DNA of 64,000 nt from Hibiscus mutabilis (GCA_019671005.1 CM033726.1:21451657-21515656), one strand, 5' to 3'; shown: positions 1-12,263, numbered from the stretch's first letter. Numbers and translations: made by a program. The notes: generated by a model not told the origin, from the sequence alone.

Positions 1-21
1 ATGCCTTAGATATGTTTTAGC

Positions 22-1250
22 ATGATGGGATCGAGGAGAGAGTTGCGATCTAGCGCAATTGCTGCTACCGCTGGGCAGGATGATGCAGGAAAAGTTGTAC
101 CTCCTAGAGGGTTGTCACCGCCCCCACCTAATCCACCTGAGAGAGTGGATCAAGTATCACCTGAGCCAGCTGGGCCAGGGATGGTGATATGGCACCGTTA
201 ACTCAGGCTATGACGGGTGCGTTTCAGGAAGCAGTTGCAGGTGTTCGTGTGCCAGCACCACCTGTTGAGGAGAAAGGGTTGCCGCTTGAGTGTCTTTGTA
301 GTTTGGGCGGAGTTGAGTTTCGAGGATTGTTGCCTTAGGCTTCTGAGGGTTGGTTGGCCAGTACTGAGAGGATACTGGGCCAGATGGGTTGTACCGATGC
401 TCGTAAGTTGGGCTGTGTTATTTCCCTGTTGTAGGGTGATACTTATGCATGGTAGACTACCACAATATCTGGTATGGTGACCGAGGATACATCTTGGGAG
501 TTCTTCTGTGAGGTTTGTCGGAAGAAGTTTTTGGGAATTCAATATCAGGATGAGAAGAAGCGTGAGTTTATGGCTTTGGTGCAGGGCAGTATGTCTGTTG
601 TGGAGTATGAAGTGCAATTCGTGAGGTTGAGTCCGTATGCACCTGAGTTGGTTCTTGACGAGCGTACTCGATGTGATCGTTTCTGTTATGGGCTTGTGCA
701 TGATGTTAAGACATACATGCTTGCTGCTGATTATACCGACTTTGATGTGTTGGTTTTGCGAGCCAAGGATGTGGAGCCGAATTTGGGTTTGGCTTCTGGA
801 TCACGAGGTTTTAGCTCAGGGAAGAGAGCTACTAATTCGGGTTATGGTGGTGGTTAGGCCAAGAGACACTGTAACAAGAGGTTTCTCCTAGAGTCGAGGC
901 ATGGTGGAGGTGTTGTAGGATGTGAAGCCCAAGGACAGAGTGGCCAGGTTAGAGCCCTATTTAGCACCTGCTGGGTTTGTGGATCCCGAGATCATTTGAG
1001 GCGATATTGCCTGCGGTTGGCCAGGAAAGGTCAGACACCTGAGCCTGTTGTGGCTAATGCTTGTTAGAGTTGTGGGTCAAGCGACCATCAGAGGTGTGAT
1101 TGTCCATTGTTGGCTCGAGGTGAGCAGGGTGTTGCACCTGTTGTTACTCCGCAGTGGGGTCGTTGTCGCGGACCGTTTCAGCGTCGAGATATGGGACAGA
1201 GGACTGTGGCTCACACTGTTGCTATCTAGCTTGAGGGAGGTGGACTGGCT
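22..1250 (+). pseudogene. gag: gag (capsid and nucleocapsid) of family-B chromovirus, broken
   Basis: Gag forms the cytoplasmic virus-like particle and binds the element RNA. A plausible start is the ATG at 25 or just before it; the frame breaks near 198, 339, 435 and 857. The best-kept stretch, 474-857, holds the capsid core with the TSWEFFCEVCRKKF and KKREFMALVQG motifs usual in plant chromoviral gag. Two nucleocapsid zinc knuckles follow: CWVCGSRDHLRRYC at 969-1010 is a complete CX2CX4HX4C, and a second at 1061-1103 has a TAG inside its first loop. The region runs into the protease without a clear boundary. The same capsid motifs recur in the decayed copy near 37020-37210. Confidence 0.85.
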
Positions 1251-1253
1251 AGG

Positions 1254-1832
1254 GTGTATACGCACCGTGAGGGTCGCAACGACACCGATGTGATTGTAGG
1301 TACTTTTACCCTTCAGTCTTTGTCGTTGTATTCGTTGGTTGATTCTGGATCTACTCATTCATACATTTTGAGTGAGCATGCTGAGTTGCTTGATGTATTT
1401 GTGGAAATTCTTGATGTGGGTGTTAGAGTGACTAGTTCTCTTGGGGAGACAGTCGTGGTTAGGAGGTTGTATCGTAGGTGTCCGTTGATGGTTCAAGGAC
1501 ATGTGTTTGCTATGGACTTGATGGAGTTGCCATTCCATGGATTTGATGTGATTTTGGGTATGGATTGGTTGACTTAACATCGGGCTGTGGTGGATTTTGA
1601 GACTAAGCGAATATCCTTGAGGTTGGCGGATGATTATGAGGTGGTGGTTGTTGGTGAAAATGCCAAGTTTCTGTCCAATATTGTTTCGACTTTAGAAACG
1701 AGTCGGATGTTGGATTCGGGATGTCAGGCTTATTTGGCCTATGTTATGAATCCTGGATCAAAGAAGTTGATGTTCACACCGTGTGTGAGTTTCTGGCTAT
1801 TTTTTGGAAGAGTTATCAAGATTGCCACATGA
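1254..1832 (+). pseudogene. Retropepsin-type aspartic protease of family-B chromovirus, broken
   Basis: This would cut the Gag-Pol polyprotein during particle maturation. The active-site motif LVDSGSTHSYIL lies at about 1335-1370, with the catalytic Asp-Ser-Gly triad intact. The family-typical ending GFDVILGMDWLT is followed by a TAA at 1575-1577. The linker continues in 1587-1832 with the ISLRLADDYEVVVVG segment, and frame is lost near 1770-1832. No separate start is expected because the protease is made as part of the polyprotein. Confidence 0.85.
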
Positions 1833-1875
1833 CCGTGAGGTAGAGTTTGGCATCGAGGTCTTTGTGGGTACGGTA

Positions 1876-3206
1876 TCGATATCTATTGCTCCGTACCGCA
1901 TGGCCCCAAAGGAATTGAAAGAGTTGAAGATGCAGTTGTAGGAGTTGTTGGATCAGGGTTTTATAAGACCCAGTATCTCTCTGTGGGGAGCGCCGGTGCT
2001 GTTTGTGAAAAAAAGATGGTACCTTGCGGATGTGTATAGATTACCGACAGTTGAATAAGTTGACAATAAAGAACAAGTATCACTTGCCGCAGATAGATGA
2101 TCTGTTTGATCAGTTTAGAGGAGCTTTAGTGTTTTCCAAGATAGATTTGCAGTCGGGGTACTACCAGTTAAAGGTGAAGGAGGTGGGTGTGCCCAAAATA
2201 GCTTTTCGTACGAGGTACGGGCATTTCGAGTTTCTTATGATGCCGTTCGGTTTGACCAATGCTCCAGCTGCCTTTATGGACATGATGAACTGAGTGTTTC
2301 ATGAGTTTTTTGGATCAGTTTGTAATTGTGTTTATCGATGATATCTTTGTGTACTCTCGTACCGAGGAGGATCATGATAGTCATCTGCGGATCGTGCTTC
2401 AGAAGTTGATGGAGAATCAGTTGTATGCTAAGTTAAGCAAATATGAGTTTTGGCTTAAAGAAGTTATGTTTCTTGGGCATGTTGTGTCGGCCGAAGGAAT
2501 TCATGTCGATCCGAAAAAGGTTAAGGCTGTAATGAGCTGGAATGAGCCTAAGTCTGTGACAGAGGTTAGGAGTTTCCTTGGTTTGGTAGGTTACTACCGA
2601 AGGTTTGTGGAAGGGTTTTCCAGTTTGGTGGCTCCGTTAACGAAGCTGCTACAGAAGAATGTTCGGTTTGAGTGGATGGAAGATAGACAACTAGCTTTCG
2701 AAGGGTTGAAGGAAGCCTTGACGCGAGCTCCGGTTTTGGTTCAACCAGAATCGGGGAAGGAGTTCGTTGTTTATAATGATGCATCGTATGTTGGCCTTGG
2801 TTGTGTGTTGATGCAGAAGGGTAAGGTAGTAGCGTATGCATCTAGGCAGTTGAAGGTGCATGAACGTAACTACCCTACCCATGATCTTGAGCTTGCAGTG
2901 GTTGTGTTTGCCTTGAAGATCTGGAGGCATTATCTCTATGGTGAGAAATGTGTGGTTTATACGAATCATAAGAGCTTGAAATATTTAATGTGCCAGAAGG
3001 AGCTAAATCTTAGGCAACGTAGATGGTTGGAGTTGCTAAAGGATTATGATCTAACCATTGAGTATCATCCGGTAAAAGCCAATGTTGTGGCGGATACTTT
3101 GAGTAGAAAAGCGGCTGTGGAGTTGAGAGCTATGTTCGCTCGGTTGAGCGTGACGAATGATGGGGGTTTGTTGGCTGAGTTGCAAGTGAAGCCGTCCTTG
3201 TCGTAG
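1876..3206 (+). pseudogene. pol: Reverse transcriptase and RNase H of family-B chromovirus, broken
   Basis: RT copies the element RNA into DNA and RNase H removes the RNA strand. The RT N-terminal block (IAPYRMAPKELKELK) starts near 1880 and has a stop near 1940 and an indel near 2010. 2024-2293 holds CIDYRQLNKLTIKNKYHLP and MPFGLTNAPAAFMD, then a TGA at 2292. 2301-3206 carries the catalytic VFIDDIFVYS with both aspartates, GLVGYYRRF, then RNase H. In RNase H the first acidic site YNDAS and the HDLELA glutamate are present, but the usual Tyr-Thr-Asp-His is YTNHKSL here, replacing a residue believed catalytic. VVADTLSRKA closes the domain. A TAG ends the frame at 3204-3206. Confidence 0.92.
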
Positions 3207-4210
3207 ATGATCAAGGAGAAGCAACCGTACGATGAGAGTTTGGTATCTCATGTAGAAGATATCAGGGATAGAAATCCTACAGATTTTCATTTCAACGATG
3301 ATGGGGTGTTGTGTTTCAAAGGTTGAATAGTGGTGCCTAAAGATGAAGGATTGAGGCATACTATTTTGACTGAGGCGCATGCTAGTCCTTTTGCTATGCA
3401 TCCCGGTAGCACTAAGATGTATCGAGGGTTGAAAGAAGAGTACTACTGGATTGGGCTGATTTCGTGGCTCGGTGTATGGTTTGTCAGCAGGTGAAGGTTG
3501 AGAATCAGTTTCCTTCTGGGTTGTTGCAACCATTGAGGATACCGGAATGGAAATGAGAACGAATCACCATGGATTTTGTGTATGGGCTGCCTTTGACGCC
3601 AACCAAAAAGGATTCCATTTGGGTGATTGTGGATCGGTTTACGAAGTGTGCACATTTCGTGCCAGTGCATACTACGTATACCTTGGTTAGGTTGGTCGAG
3701 CTGTACATTTCTAAGATTGTGCGCTTGTACGAAGTGCCCAAATCTATAGTTTCGGATAGGGATCCGCGGTTCACCGCAAGGTTTTGGGTGAGTTTGAATT
3801 GTGTCCTGAAGACCCAGTTGAGTTTAAGTACCTCGTATCATCCTCAGACGGATGGCCAGTCGGAGCGTGTAATTCAGGTTCTTGAGGACATGCTAAGGTG
3901 TTGTGTTATCGAGTTCCAGGGAACGTGGGAGAAGCAACTGCCATTGATGGAGTTTGCTTATAATAACAGTTATCATGCTAGCATACAAATGGCACCCTAT
4001 GAGGCGTTGTATGGCAGAAAATGTCGTACGCCCGTATGTTGGGCAGAAGCGGGGGAAAAGTTTGTGTCAATGCCTAATGTTCTGAAAGGCACCACCGAAA
4101 AGGTTAAGTTGATATGTGAGCGCTTGAAAGTAGCTGCTGATCGTCAGAAATCCTATGCGGATTTGAAGCGTAGGGATATAGAGTACGCTGTGGGTGATAA
4201 AGTGTTTTGA
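3207..4210 (+). pseudogene. int: Integrase of family-B chromovirus, broken
   Basis: Integrase inserts the cDNA into the chromosome. The HHCC zinc-binding part is at 3350-3510: histidines in EAHASPFAMHPGSTKMY and cysteines in ARCMVCQQVK, with a frameshift between them near 3455. The catalytic core is open at 3569-4210 and keeps its acidic residues: Asp in TMDFVYGLP, Asp in VSDRDPRFTA and Glu in GQSERVIQVLED. FAYNNSYHASIQMAPYEALY and GRKCRTPVCW are standard for this family. The frame ends at VGDKVF with TGA at 4208-4210. Confidence 0.92.
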
Positions 4211-4613
4211 AGGTGTCGCCCTGGAAGAAAGTGTTGCGTTTTGGGCGAAAAGGGAAGCTTAGCCCAAGGTTCATTGGACCATACGAGGTTGTGTGGGTCC
4301 TGTTGTATATCGGTTGAGGTTACCTCCGGAGTTGGGGAAGATCCATGATGTGTTCCATGTTTTAGTGTTGCAGAGGTATATGTCAGATCCATCACATGTC
4401 ATGCCTGTGGAAGAGATTGAGTTGAGATCAGATCTCTCTTACGATGAGGAACCTGTAGAGATTCTTGATACCAGCAGTAAGGTGCTCCGTGGCAAAACGG
4501 TCGAGCTGGTTAAGGTGTTGTGGAAGCACCGCGGCGTTGGGGAGGCCACATGGGAGCGCAAGTCGGATATGTTGAATCAGTTTCTGCACCTGTTTCCTCC
4601 AGGTAAATTTTGA
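4211..4613 (+). pseudogene. Integrase C-terminus and chromodomain of family-B chromovirus
   Basis: The GPY/F-type segment (SPRFIGPYEVV, about 4260-4290) lies one frameshift after the integrase core. From 4293 the frame is open to 4613: VYRLRLPPELGKIHDVFHV, then a chromodomain-like tail containing EEPVEILDTSSKVLRGK, VKVLWKHRG and EATWERKSDM. In chromoviruses this domain is known or proposed to steer integration to particular chromatin marks. The aromatic residues thought to bind methyl-lysine are only partly kept in this class of chromodomain. A homologous minus-strand piece is at 61515-61796. Confidence 0.88.
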
Positions 4614-4628
4614 GGATGAAATTTCTTA

Positions 4629-4641
4629 AGAGGGGGAGAGT
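4629..4641 (+). other. Polypurine tract before the family-B 3' LTR
   Basis: The stretch AAGAGGGGGAGAG lies directly before TTGTAACGCCCCGG. This is the expected plus-strand priming site and it fixes the LTR start at 4642. The equivalent tract on the minus strand is at 61427-61445. Confidence 0.85.
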
Positions 4642-6745
4642 TGTAACGCCCCGGTTTTAGGGCTTAGCGGTTTAGTGGATTATTAGGTGGTCTGGTGGAC
4701 CGGAGTACAGATTCAAGTTGGTTTCTGGATCGTATATTTTCGGTGTGGGAAAAATTATAGAAAATGGTTAAAAATCATTTTTTAATATATGATTAATTTT
4801 GGTGGAATCAATTTTAGAAAATGAGATTGGGAGGTGTGACATTTTGTCTAGTGACCAAAATGCAACTTTTGAAAACTGTTTTTAAAGTGACTAAAATGAA
4901 AATGGTCAAATTCTTAGAATCCTTAAGGGGCTACTTTACCAAGTTTTTGCTAGTGATTTCTCTCTTCAATTAAATCATTTTAACATGTGTTTTAAAAGTT
5001 AATTAAAAGGGATTTTAGATATTAAAGTTAGTTATTTGGTTTTAATGAAAATTGACGTAACTTTTCTCTCCACTTCTTTTCTGCTAAACACTCAGATTTC
5101 ATCAAAAAAAGAGGTGCGAGATCAATTTTACTCAGAATCTTGATCTACACTTGATTATTTAACTTTGATTTACAAAATCTTATTAAAATCTTGTGTTTTC
5201 CTTGTTTTAAACAAGTCAATTGAGGGAGAAATCACACAATAGGGTAAGGTTCGTGATCTCCTCTATTGAATGGTTCTTTATTGATATTCCCAAGTATTTG
5301 ATCCTTGATTTATGGTTTATAATATGATTTTGTGTTTTTTATATTGAATTAATTGATTTAATTGGGTAAGGTTGATGAAATAGTGAAAGATCCGAATTGG
5401 ATCTATTTTCTAGTGATGTAGATTGATTTTGAACATATTATGGATGTATAATATTGTTGATAAGTCATTTTTGTTAATGGAATCCCAAAACTCTTGAATC
5501 TCTATTTGTTTAAGTTGTTAGACTTGTGTTTTTGTGGAGTTGTGGTGGTTGTTTGGTTGCTGGAGGTGTTAGGTTGTTTTGATTCTATTTTTAGATGTGT
5601 TTTGATGATAAAAGTGGTGCTAGGTTGATAGATGTTGGCTGGGTTATGAATCGAAGTGTTTTGGTTATGTTTTCGGTTGTTGTGGAGGGTTAATTGTGAG
5701 AGTTTTGTGGGAATCTCAGAAGGATTGTGGTTGCTGTTTTTAGAATGCATTATGATGCATTAATCCTCTGTGGTTTTGTGGTAAAAGTAGGGGAGGTTGA
5801 TCCGGAAGTAAGTGGAGAAGCGTAGGAGGCTTCAGATACTCGTTTTTTGCATCGGCGAATCGAGGTTTCGTGTGACGGTGAGTGAAAACGTGGATTCCAG
5901 TGTTGGAATGTTTTAAAGATGGTTTTTGGGACTTTAGGTAGAGCTTGAAACGCTTACCTAAGCTCGAAAGTAAGTAAAGTGGTTTTACTCTCTCGGTCGT
6001 GCTAGTTTGAAATGGTTTTATGCACTTGTTTTGATTTACATTGTACCTACCATTTAAGCATAATTTAAAGTATTTGATGTACTGTTTTTAAGCATTTTTT
6101 GCTGAAGGATGCACATGGTAAGTGATCCTTGTAGGTATGGTTTATACTTGTGTTTTAAAGCATGGTTGTTGCTTTGGAAAAGACATTGTTTAATGCTTGT
6201 TAAAAACAGTGAGGTAAATGTTGTTTGGTTAATTATATTGGCAAGTGATGTGGTTTTAAAATTGTTATCGGATATAGTTGGCCGACCATAGGATTGAGTG
6301 CACTGTAAAATAAGTTGCCTTGATGTTGAGGGGTTTATACGGTATACCGAATACTCCATCCAAGTACCCTAACGGTTGAGGGGTTAAACAGTACCGAATA
6401 CTCCCGTTAGTGGGTTAAGCATCTAACCAATGAGAGGGATAGGTATCCCTATGGGTTGAGAGTGTACCCGGTTGTTATTGTATCGCGATTGTGATTGTAT
6501 CGCTATTCCGGTTGAGATGGCTTGAAGTGTTGGGTTAACACTTGTTGAATCCATGTATCCGATGAACTCTTTTGTTAATGAACTTATTAAAGGTCACTTG
6601 AAAGCCAATATAATTGTTAATGTATCATTGAAATGGTTTATGTTGTATAATGTGATTTATACATGTTTTCTCCTTAAGCTTTGCATTTGGAAGTAATGCA
6701 TGGGAAGGCTTAAGTAGAGGGTTAGCAATGTGACTTGCAGTTAAT
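4642..6745 (+). repeat. Family-B LTR, 3' copy, right part missing
   Basis: It starts TGTAACGCCCCGG immediately after the polypurine tract. It aligns by eye with 32782-36250 (for example the GTGACCAAAATGC segment near 4850 and GGCCGACCATAGGATTG near 6280) and, inverted, with 59030-61426. The match stops near 6745, so roughly the last third of the LTR, including the GTATCGATAC palindrome block, is absent. No long open frame of interest; short frames at 5502-5750 and 6054-6359 are chance. Confidence 0.85.
6318..6475 (+). repeat. Cluster of GAGGGGTT...ACTCC modules in family-B LTR
   Basis: Successive 35-45 bp modules run from GTTGAGGGGTT through a GTACCGAATACTCC ending, flanked by short complementary arms such as AACGG/CCGTT. 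The perfect dyad GGGATAGGTATCCC follows. Homologous, differently diverged clusters are at 34290-34500 and, inverted, 59630-59760. Confidence 0.6.
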
Positions 6746-7183
6746 TTATTAATAACAATCACTATTCCATTTAATCATAAGCTTACCGTCTTGTGCGTAT
6801 GAGCCCTTACTCTCTCTAAATTTCTTATAACTTATGCTATTATAAGCGTAAGTGCAAATAAATATGTTAGAGACTAACATCTTATAAATACTGTATCAGT
6901 TCTCTATTATACAGATAACTTATCCTAGATTGGAGTTAACTACCATATTTATTTCACTGTGTTGTATCTACTATGGGTCTTTTCTTAACCCTCGAAATTC
7001 GTCAACTGACGAAATCTAATAGTATATTATTTTTCTTATAGCCATTAGAGTTTTATTGATACTATTGAAGAGCTACATCAAATTATGCAAGCAATGCATC
7101 AGTAACATCACATCCCAGGGGCATGTACACTTTAGCAAAATCATATTGGACTCTGTTTAACCTCCAGAATCAGCTAAACCTTT
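6746..7183 (-). other. Leader region of a truncated family-A element
   Basis: This AT-rich stretch lies between the end of recognisable family-B LTR and the primer site at 7184-7195. By position it is the untranslated leader next to the 5' LTR of a minus-strand element. I see no gag motif, so the element is cut off before its coding region. Confidence 0.5.
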
Positions 7184-7195
7184 GCTCTGATACTA
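7184..7195 (-). other. Primer binding site, initiator-tRNA-Met type, family A
   Basis: On the minus strand this reads TAGTATCAGAGC, one base from the plant iMet primer site TGGTATCAGAGC. It lies 5 bp from the LTR end at 7201, as expected for a minus-strand element whose LTR lies to the right. Confidence 0.75.
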
Positions 7196-8227
7196 CTAAA
7201 TGTTACACCCTCAACGTATATTCAATATTCAAATACACATTAAAGATGTTACTAATTGATTTATACTAATTTTCAAACTTGTAAATTTTTTTATGCAAAA
7301 TCAATTTGATTAAACAACCCTTTCTGGATTTTCACTAAATTACAAATCTGTCTATAGTCACCTAATTTCGACTCTGAATTAGTTTATAAAATACTTTAAG
7401 TAGTTATTAAAAAGAAAATATAATTTAGGGTGAAAACTATGTGTGCTGCCTAGACCCTTTCTTGATTTTAAAATCGCTACGCGATAAACGACTAATTAAG
7501 TTTAAAATCGTTTGAAACATCTTTTCTGATATTCTTAATTCCTCAGCTAAGTCATGTTTCTGGATCATACATCCACATTAACTTATAAGTAGAGTACAAA
7601 AATTTAGACATACGAATAGCTACTTATTTAATATCTATACATGCCCTACTAGACTAGGATGTGGTGATACTTACTGATACTACAGGCTAACTTGATTCAA
7701 CGATGTGCAGCTCCTCCTCTGCTATCTAATCCGAGGTACCTACATGTCATACAAAACACACGCTAAGTATAACTTAGTGAGGCATAAACAAAATAATATA
7801 AATAGATGTATTAAGCATGATTTTTGGTAAAGCATGATACCCATATAATGAACCTGTACTGTAATAAATCTGTAATGCAGGAATAATCATGTAAGAAATT
7901 TGTACTGCAATAATTCTGAACTGTAAAGTCATGTACTGTACTGTAAAATCTTATGGTCCAAGGTAAATATCAAGTCTTTCCCCTGTCATATAACAATGCA
8001 ATATAGTTTATGAAAAATGACAAGCGTGCCCCAATTGCAGTTGATAACATTTTATCATGCATAGAACTACCTTACATATATAGTTCATTAAACCAATATA
8101 ATATTCAAATCATAGGATTTGATATGTTTTACCAGTCTGGTGTACATTAAGCTTTTTAGCTTAACTACCTGCATAAATGCATTTCATGTTTTATAGCCCA
8201 AAGTACAAAATCATGTAATGCTATGGT

Positions 8228-8760
8228 ACGCGAGTCATCACGACACCGTAGTGTCTACGACACCGTAGCATCTGCATCGCCGAAGCGACTGAGATGAGTA
8301 CGTACTCGAGGATTCCCTTTGCTCCTCATACTCGTACATTTTGTGCTATGTAACACTGTAATGTTTGAACCAACTCTGTAGATTCTATCTCGACCCCGAA
8401 GAGTCTATCTCGTCCCCGAAGAGTCTATCTCGCACCGAAGAGCTAAGACGCAGCTGCTAGGACTCTATGGATATCCAACTATGCCAAAGATTCTCATGCA
8501 ATTTCATGTGAACGTATGGTATACGAGTCATCTTACGACACCGTAGTGTCTACAATGCCGTAGCGTCTGATGGTGAGTACGTACTCGAGGACGCCCTTTG
8601 CTCCTTATTATAGCATCTTTTTGTGCTAGTCGACACTGTAGTGTCTAATCATCACTGAAGTGACTGCAACGACGTAGCGTCTGATATCAACACCAAAGTG
8701 TCTGGATCGTACCGTAGTGCTGGATTGCAGCTGCTATAACTCTATGGATATCCAATTATA
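8228..8760. repeat. Covarying short-hairpin cluster in family-A LTR
   Basis: Two tandem blocks of about 250 bp each end in GGACTCTATGGATATCCAA-like sequence. They contain about fifteen 13-15 nt dyads with a CGTA, CGAA or TGAA centre: GACAC-CGTA-GTGTC at 8242-8255, TCGC-CGAA-GCGA at 8277-8288, TCAC-TGAA-GTGA at 8652-8663. The perfect palindrome GAGTACGTACTC also occurs. A single-block version is at 29990-30235. Confidence 0.75.
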
Positions 8761-11013
8761 CCAAAGACTCTCACACTAGTACTTGGGCATAACAATATAA
8801 TATTTTCATATTTAATATCCAATCCTTCAATACTATTATCCATAATTCGTTAATGAACAGTTCATATCCAAATATCTAAAATTCGATTTACCTTGAGTAA
8901 GTCATTATGATACAATCATTATATCAATATGCCATTTAATATTTCATGCTATTTGCATAAATAACCCATCATACGTTTTTATTTATACCAATGCCGGTTC
9001 ATCGCAAGTTGTCCTATTTATCAATATGTCATAAATACATATAATGAAATCACTCATATCACATATATAATAAATAAGTAAAAATGCGCTCACCTGGACA
9101 ATGCATGATATTAGCCTCACTAAGCTATTTCGATACTTTTTCCTTGCTTTTCTTTGATCTGGCACCCTTACCTCGTCAATAGCTTTACAGTACTATTTGA
9201 ACATACATAACAATATTCATGTTAATTTTTTTAATCTAACATTGTTTAACTATACTGTAGCATAATTATCAAAAATATAAAATATTTCCAAATTTTTTTC
9301 ACTTTTCCTTTAATAATGCCGAATTGTTAATTATGGTCCCTAGTGACCATTTTGCACATTTTACAATTTATTCAAGCTCAAATCACAATTATTCAATAAT
9401 TCCATCATTTTTTCACTAAGTTTTATTCAATACCCCTTTCATCCACTAACTTTTACCAAAGTGACGTTTTAGTCACTAATTTTACACATAAACTTGTATT
9501 GAATAATTAATCCAACATTTCTATAATTGTTCTCACATTTCCCCTACTTTTAGACCAAAACTGAATTGGTCCTTGAACTATCCAAGGCTGATGAAATGGT
9601 CCCTTGCTATTTCATTTCTTGTCAAATTAGTCCCTTGGATTCTAATTTCAATCTTAACTTTATACAACATATTCGAATCATAAAATCTCATAATATAATT
9701 TTCATAAAATTTTCCCATTATTCTTTCAAGTCGCCAAATTGGCCACTTAGCTTTTCTAGGCTCATTGTTCATCCAAACAACATTCTAACATGCTCTAATT
9801 AATTTTCCAACATATATTCTTCATTTCCAAAAATTAACACTTAAAACCCCAATTTAATCCTACATACTAAATTGGGTGTCTAAACTTTTCAAGGAATTTA
9901 TTTTGGTCCTAATGCTATAATCAAGCTTGTAATTTCATAATCTCTTCAAATCCACCGCCAGAATAATTTTCACAATATTTTCCCTAATTTACCAAGCATG
10001 CCAAAATAGTCACTTAGAAGACTAGTTGAGGATTTTTCATTCTAACATCAAAATCAAGCTTCTAATATCACCAATCTTTCATTTTCATCATCAATTTCAA
10101 AACCCTAAATAAAATCCCAAATTCTAGGGTTAGGGTTTTTAATCCTTAAACATGAAGTTAATCACAATCTAAGCTTGATTTCATCTCTAGAGCACTGGAT
10201 TTGCATAGACCAAGCTTCAATCTAAACATGAATCTTGTTCGAGAGCCTTCAAAATGCTTGGAGAAAATTGTGTATTTTCCCTTATTTTTCTCTTGTATTT
10301 CGAATTGGAGGGGAAGAAGATGAAAATTTTGTTCAACTTTTTTTAATTTATGCCACATGTAATTAATAAATTGAATTTTTTATTCAATTTAGTCTTTATT
10401 CCAAAATTAACCTCCAACTGAATCATAATTTACAAGTTTCCATTCTAGTTCAATTCCAACCAAATTCCATTCAACTTTAACCAAACTAGAGTAATGCTTT
10501 CATATAGGAAATTACCATATTGCCCATGGTACTTTCAAAATATTTCAAAATTGTCATTGTGACCAAATTACCAAAACTAGTCACTTAAATCACTAATTTT
10601 GCCATTTTGTAAAAATCCAACTATTCTAGTTAGATCACAATCAACCAATTAATAATTTATTCATAAAATTATATTTTATGAATTTTTCGTGACTTATGGA
10701 ATAGCCTCTGAAATTTCGATTTGATCCGATTTCCCGATATTCACTTACTACTACTACCACGATTTCCCTTTCACCAGGCTATCAAATAAATTCTAAAAAT
10801 TCCTTATTTCCATATCTAAAAAATAAATAATATTATCAAATAAAATATTCCATATTTATGAAGTCAAACTTAAAATTTTGACTTGGTCTAAATATACCGA
10901 TAATTACCCGAAATCTTTATCGGGTACAATTTCTCTTAATATTTCTTAATCGGCTATCCATATGAATAATATTAACTTAGACTGATTTCTTTTTATCAAT
11001 TTAAAGTACTGAC

Positions 11014-11089
11014 ATGGGACCTTCCCAATAGGTCACCCATCCTAGTGCTACTCTAGCCTGAGCACGCTTAACTTTGCAGTTCGATCCGG
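11014..11089 (-). promoter_or_regulatory. 5S rRNA-derived segment in family-A LTR (copy 1)
   Basis: On the minus strand the block runs from CCGGATC through AAGTTAAGCGTGCT and ACTAGGATGGGTGACC to TTGGGAAGG. From memory of plant 5S rRNA, this matches about nucleotides 28-105, with a 6-nt gap after CCGGATC and few substitutions. The A box and C box of the internal Pol III promoter are fully kept. It lies 458 bp from the LTR start and in the element's sense direction. The first about 27 nt of 5S are not recognisable, so it is not a 5S gene. Confidence 0.88.
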
Positions 11090-11605
11090 GTATTCGAATT
11101 CCACTTAAACTTTAATCGTGATTTCCCAATATTTAAAATATCGGATCAAACCAGTAATTCCATATTCGGTCCACACCAATAGGTTCTATATCAAATTATG
11201 AAATAAAACACCTAACTTTTGAGAAATTACAACTTTGGTCCTTCAACTTTTCATATTTTGACTTGTACCATACAAATTTTGAAAACTTATCATTTTGGTC
11301 ACTAAACTTTAACCTTGAATTCCCATTTCAATTTTCCTTGGATTATTACCAAACTTTGTGAGTACCCTAATTTGCTTATCCTCTATCACACGGTACTCTA
11401 AATTCTCAGAAATTCCTTTCCCAGAATCCATAATGAAAGAAATCCTAACTTTTATATTTTGTCATTTTAGTCACTAAGTTAGCTTTTAAGCCTTTATCTT
11501 AGTACTAAATGACTCTTAAACAACTTAGAAAATTTTGGGGTATTACAAGTGGCGACTCCAAGTTTTACAAAAAGAACGAATTTAAAAGAAAACCTTAATT
11601 TAAAA

Positions 11606-12076
11606 AGGCATAATGCCAAAAAATGCCCCTAACATTTAATTGAATTGTCATTTTGGCCCATATTCTTTTTTGAAGCAATTTAACCCTTAACATTTCATTT
11701 GGGTCAAAATGGCCCCTCTGCGGATGAAAACTGTTAGTCAACCAACGGTAAATGGCTTGAGATGATATGACAAACCTACATGGCAGTGCATGCTGCGATA
11801 GCCGTGTCATATAAGTAAATATGCTGATTGTACATAATGACATATTAGTCAAAAAACAATTTTAAAAAATTGTTTAAAATATAAAATATTTTTTTGATGT
11901 ATTATTCTGCCAAGTCATTTCAAGTTGTTTGTCATCAGTTGACTAACAGTTTTCATTCACATAGGGGCTATTTTGAACAAAAATAAAACGTTGAGGGCTA
12001 AATTCCTTCAAAAAAAGAATATGAGCCAAAGTGACTATTCAGTCAAACGTTAGGGGCATTTTTTGGCATTAAGCCT
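11606..12076. mobile_element. Fold-back MITE with long inverted repeats (copy 1)
   Basis: The left end AGGCATAATGCCAAAAAATG and the right end, whose complement is AGGCTTAATGCCAAAAAATG, are inverted repeats. The similarity continues inward through the segments near 11700-11790 and 11930-11960, so the arms exceed 150 bp. TTAAAA flanks both ends and may be the target duplication. No coding capacity; the frame at 11595-11852 is chance. A truncated copy is at 17270-17601. The superfamily is not clear from the ends. Confidence 0.8.
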
Positions 12077-12263
12077 TTAAAATATAAATCATCCAAGCTA
12101 TTTTTATTTTGCGAAAAATGGTTTCAACAGATTTATGTGGAATGATTTAGAATTTAGGGTTTAGATTTAGAATTTAGTATTTTGGATTTAGGGTTTTAGA
12201 TTTTAAGGAAGGCTTGTATAACTTTTTCTACACATAGAATCAACATATTTGATCCTATTGTTA

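Larger units (their letters stand above)
1..6745 (+). mobile_element. Family-B Ty3/gypsy chromovirus, left end outside the window, 3' LTR truncated
   Basis: The domain order gag, protease, RT, RNase H, integrase, chromodomain, polypurine tract, LTR is read directly on the plus strand. An integrase followed by a chromodomain places it among plant chromoviruses, and the long LTR suggests the Tel/Del/Tekay side of that group (inference). The 5' LTR and primer site lie left of base 1. The reading frame is broken many times by stops and frameshifts, so this copy cannot be autonomous. Its 3' LTR stops matching other family-B LTRs near 6745, where family-A sequence begins. Confidence 0.9.
7201..11547 (-). 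repeat. Family-A LTR, complete, about 4.35 kb
   Basis: On the minus strand it begins TGTAATACCCC (11547) and ends GGGTGTAACA-type sequence at 7201, next to the primer site. The same start is found at 25436 and 32781. Internal landmarks shared with the other copies are the 5S-derived block (11014-11089) and the hairpin cluster (8228-8760). No convincing gene lies inside; frames at 8983-9165, 9566-9802 and 10158-10358 are chance. The length is extreme but within the range of plant Del/Tekay-type LTRs. Confidence 0.82.

Noticed and set aside
6746..7183. Leader region as the 5' end of a host gene
   Set aside because: Its position next to a primer site and LTR explains it, and no exon-like frame is present.
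8228..8760. CRISPR-like array of short repeats
   Set aside because: The units are short dyads of changing sequence with irregular spacing, inside a plant LTR. There are no constant repeats with unique spacers and no cas genes.
11014..11089. A functional 5S rRNA gene
   Set aside because: The first about 27 nt are unrecognisable, there is an internal 6-nt gap, and it lies at a fixed place in LTRs. It is a derived segment.
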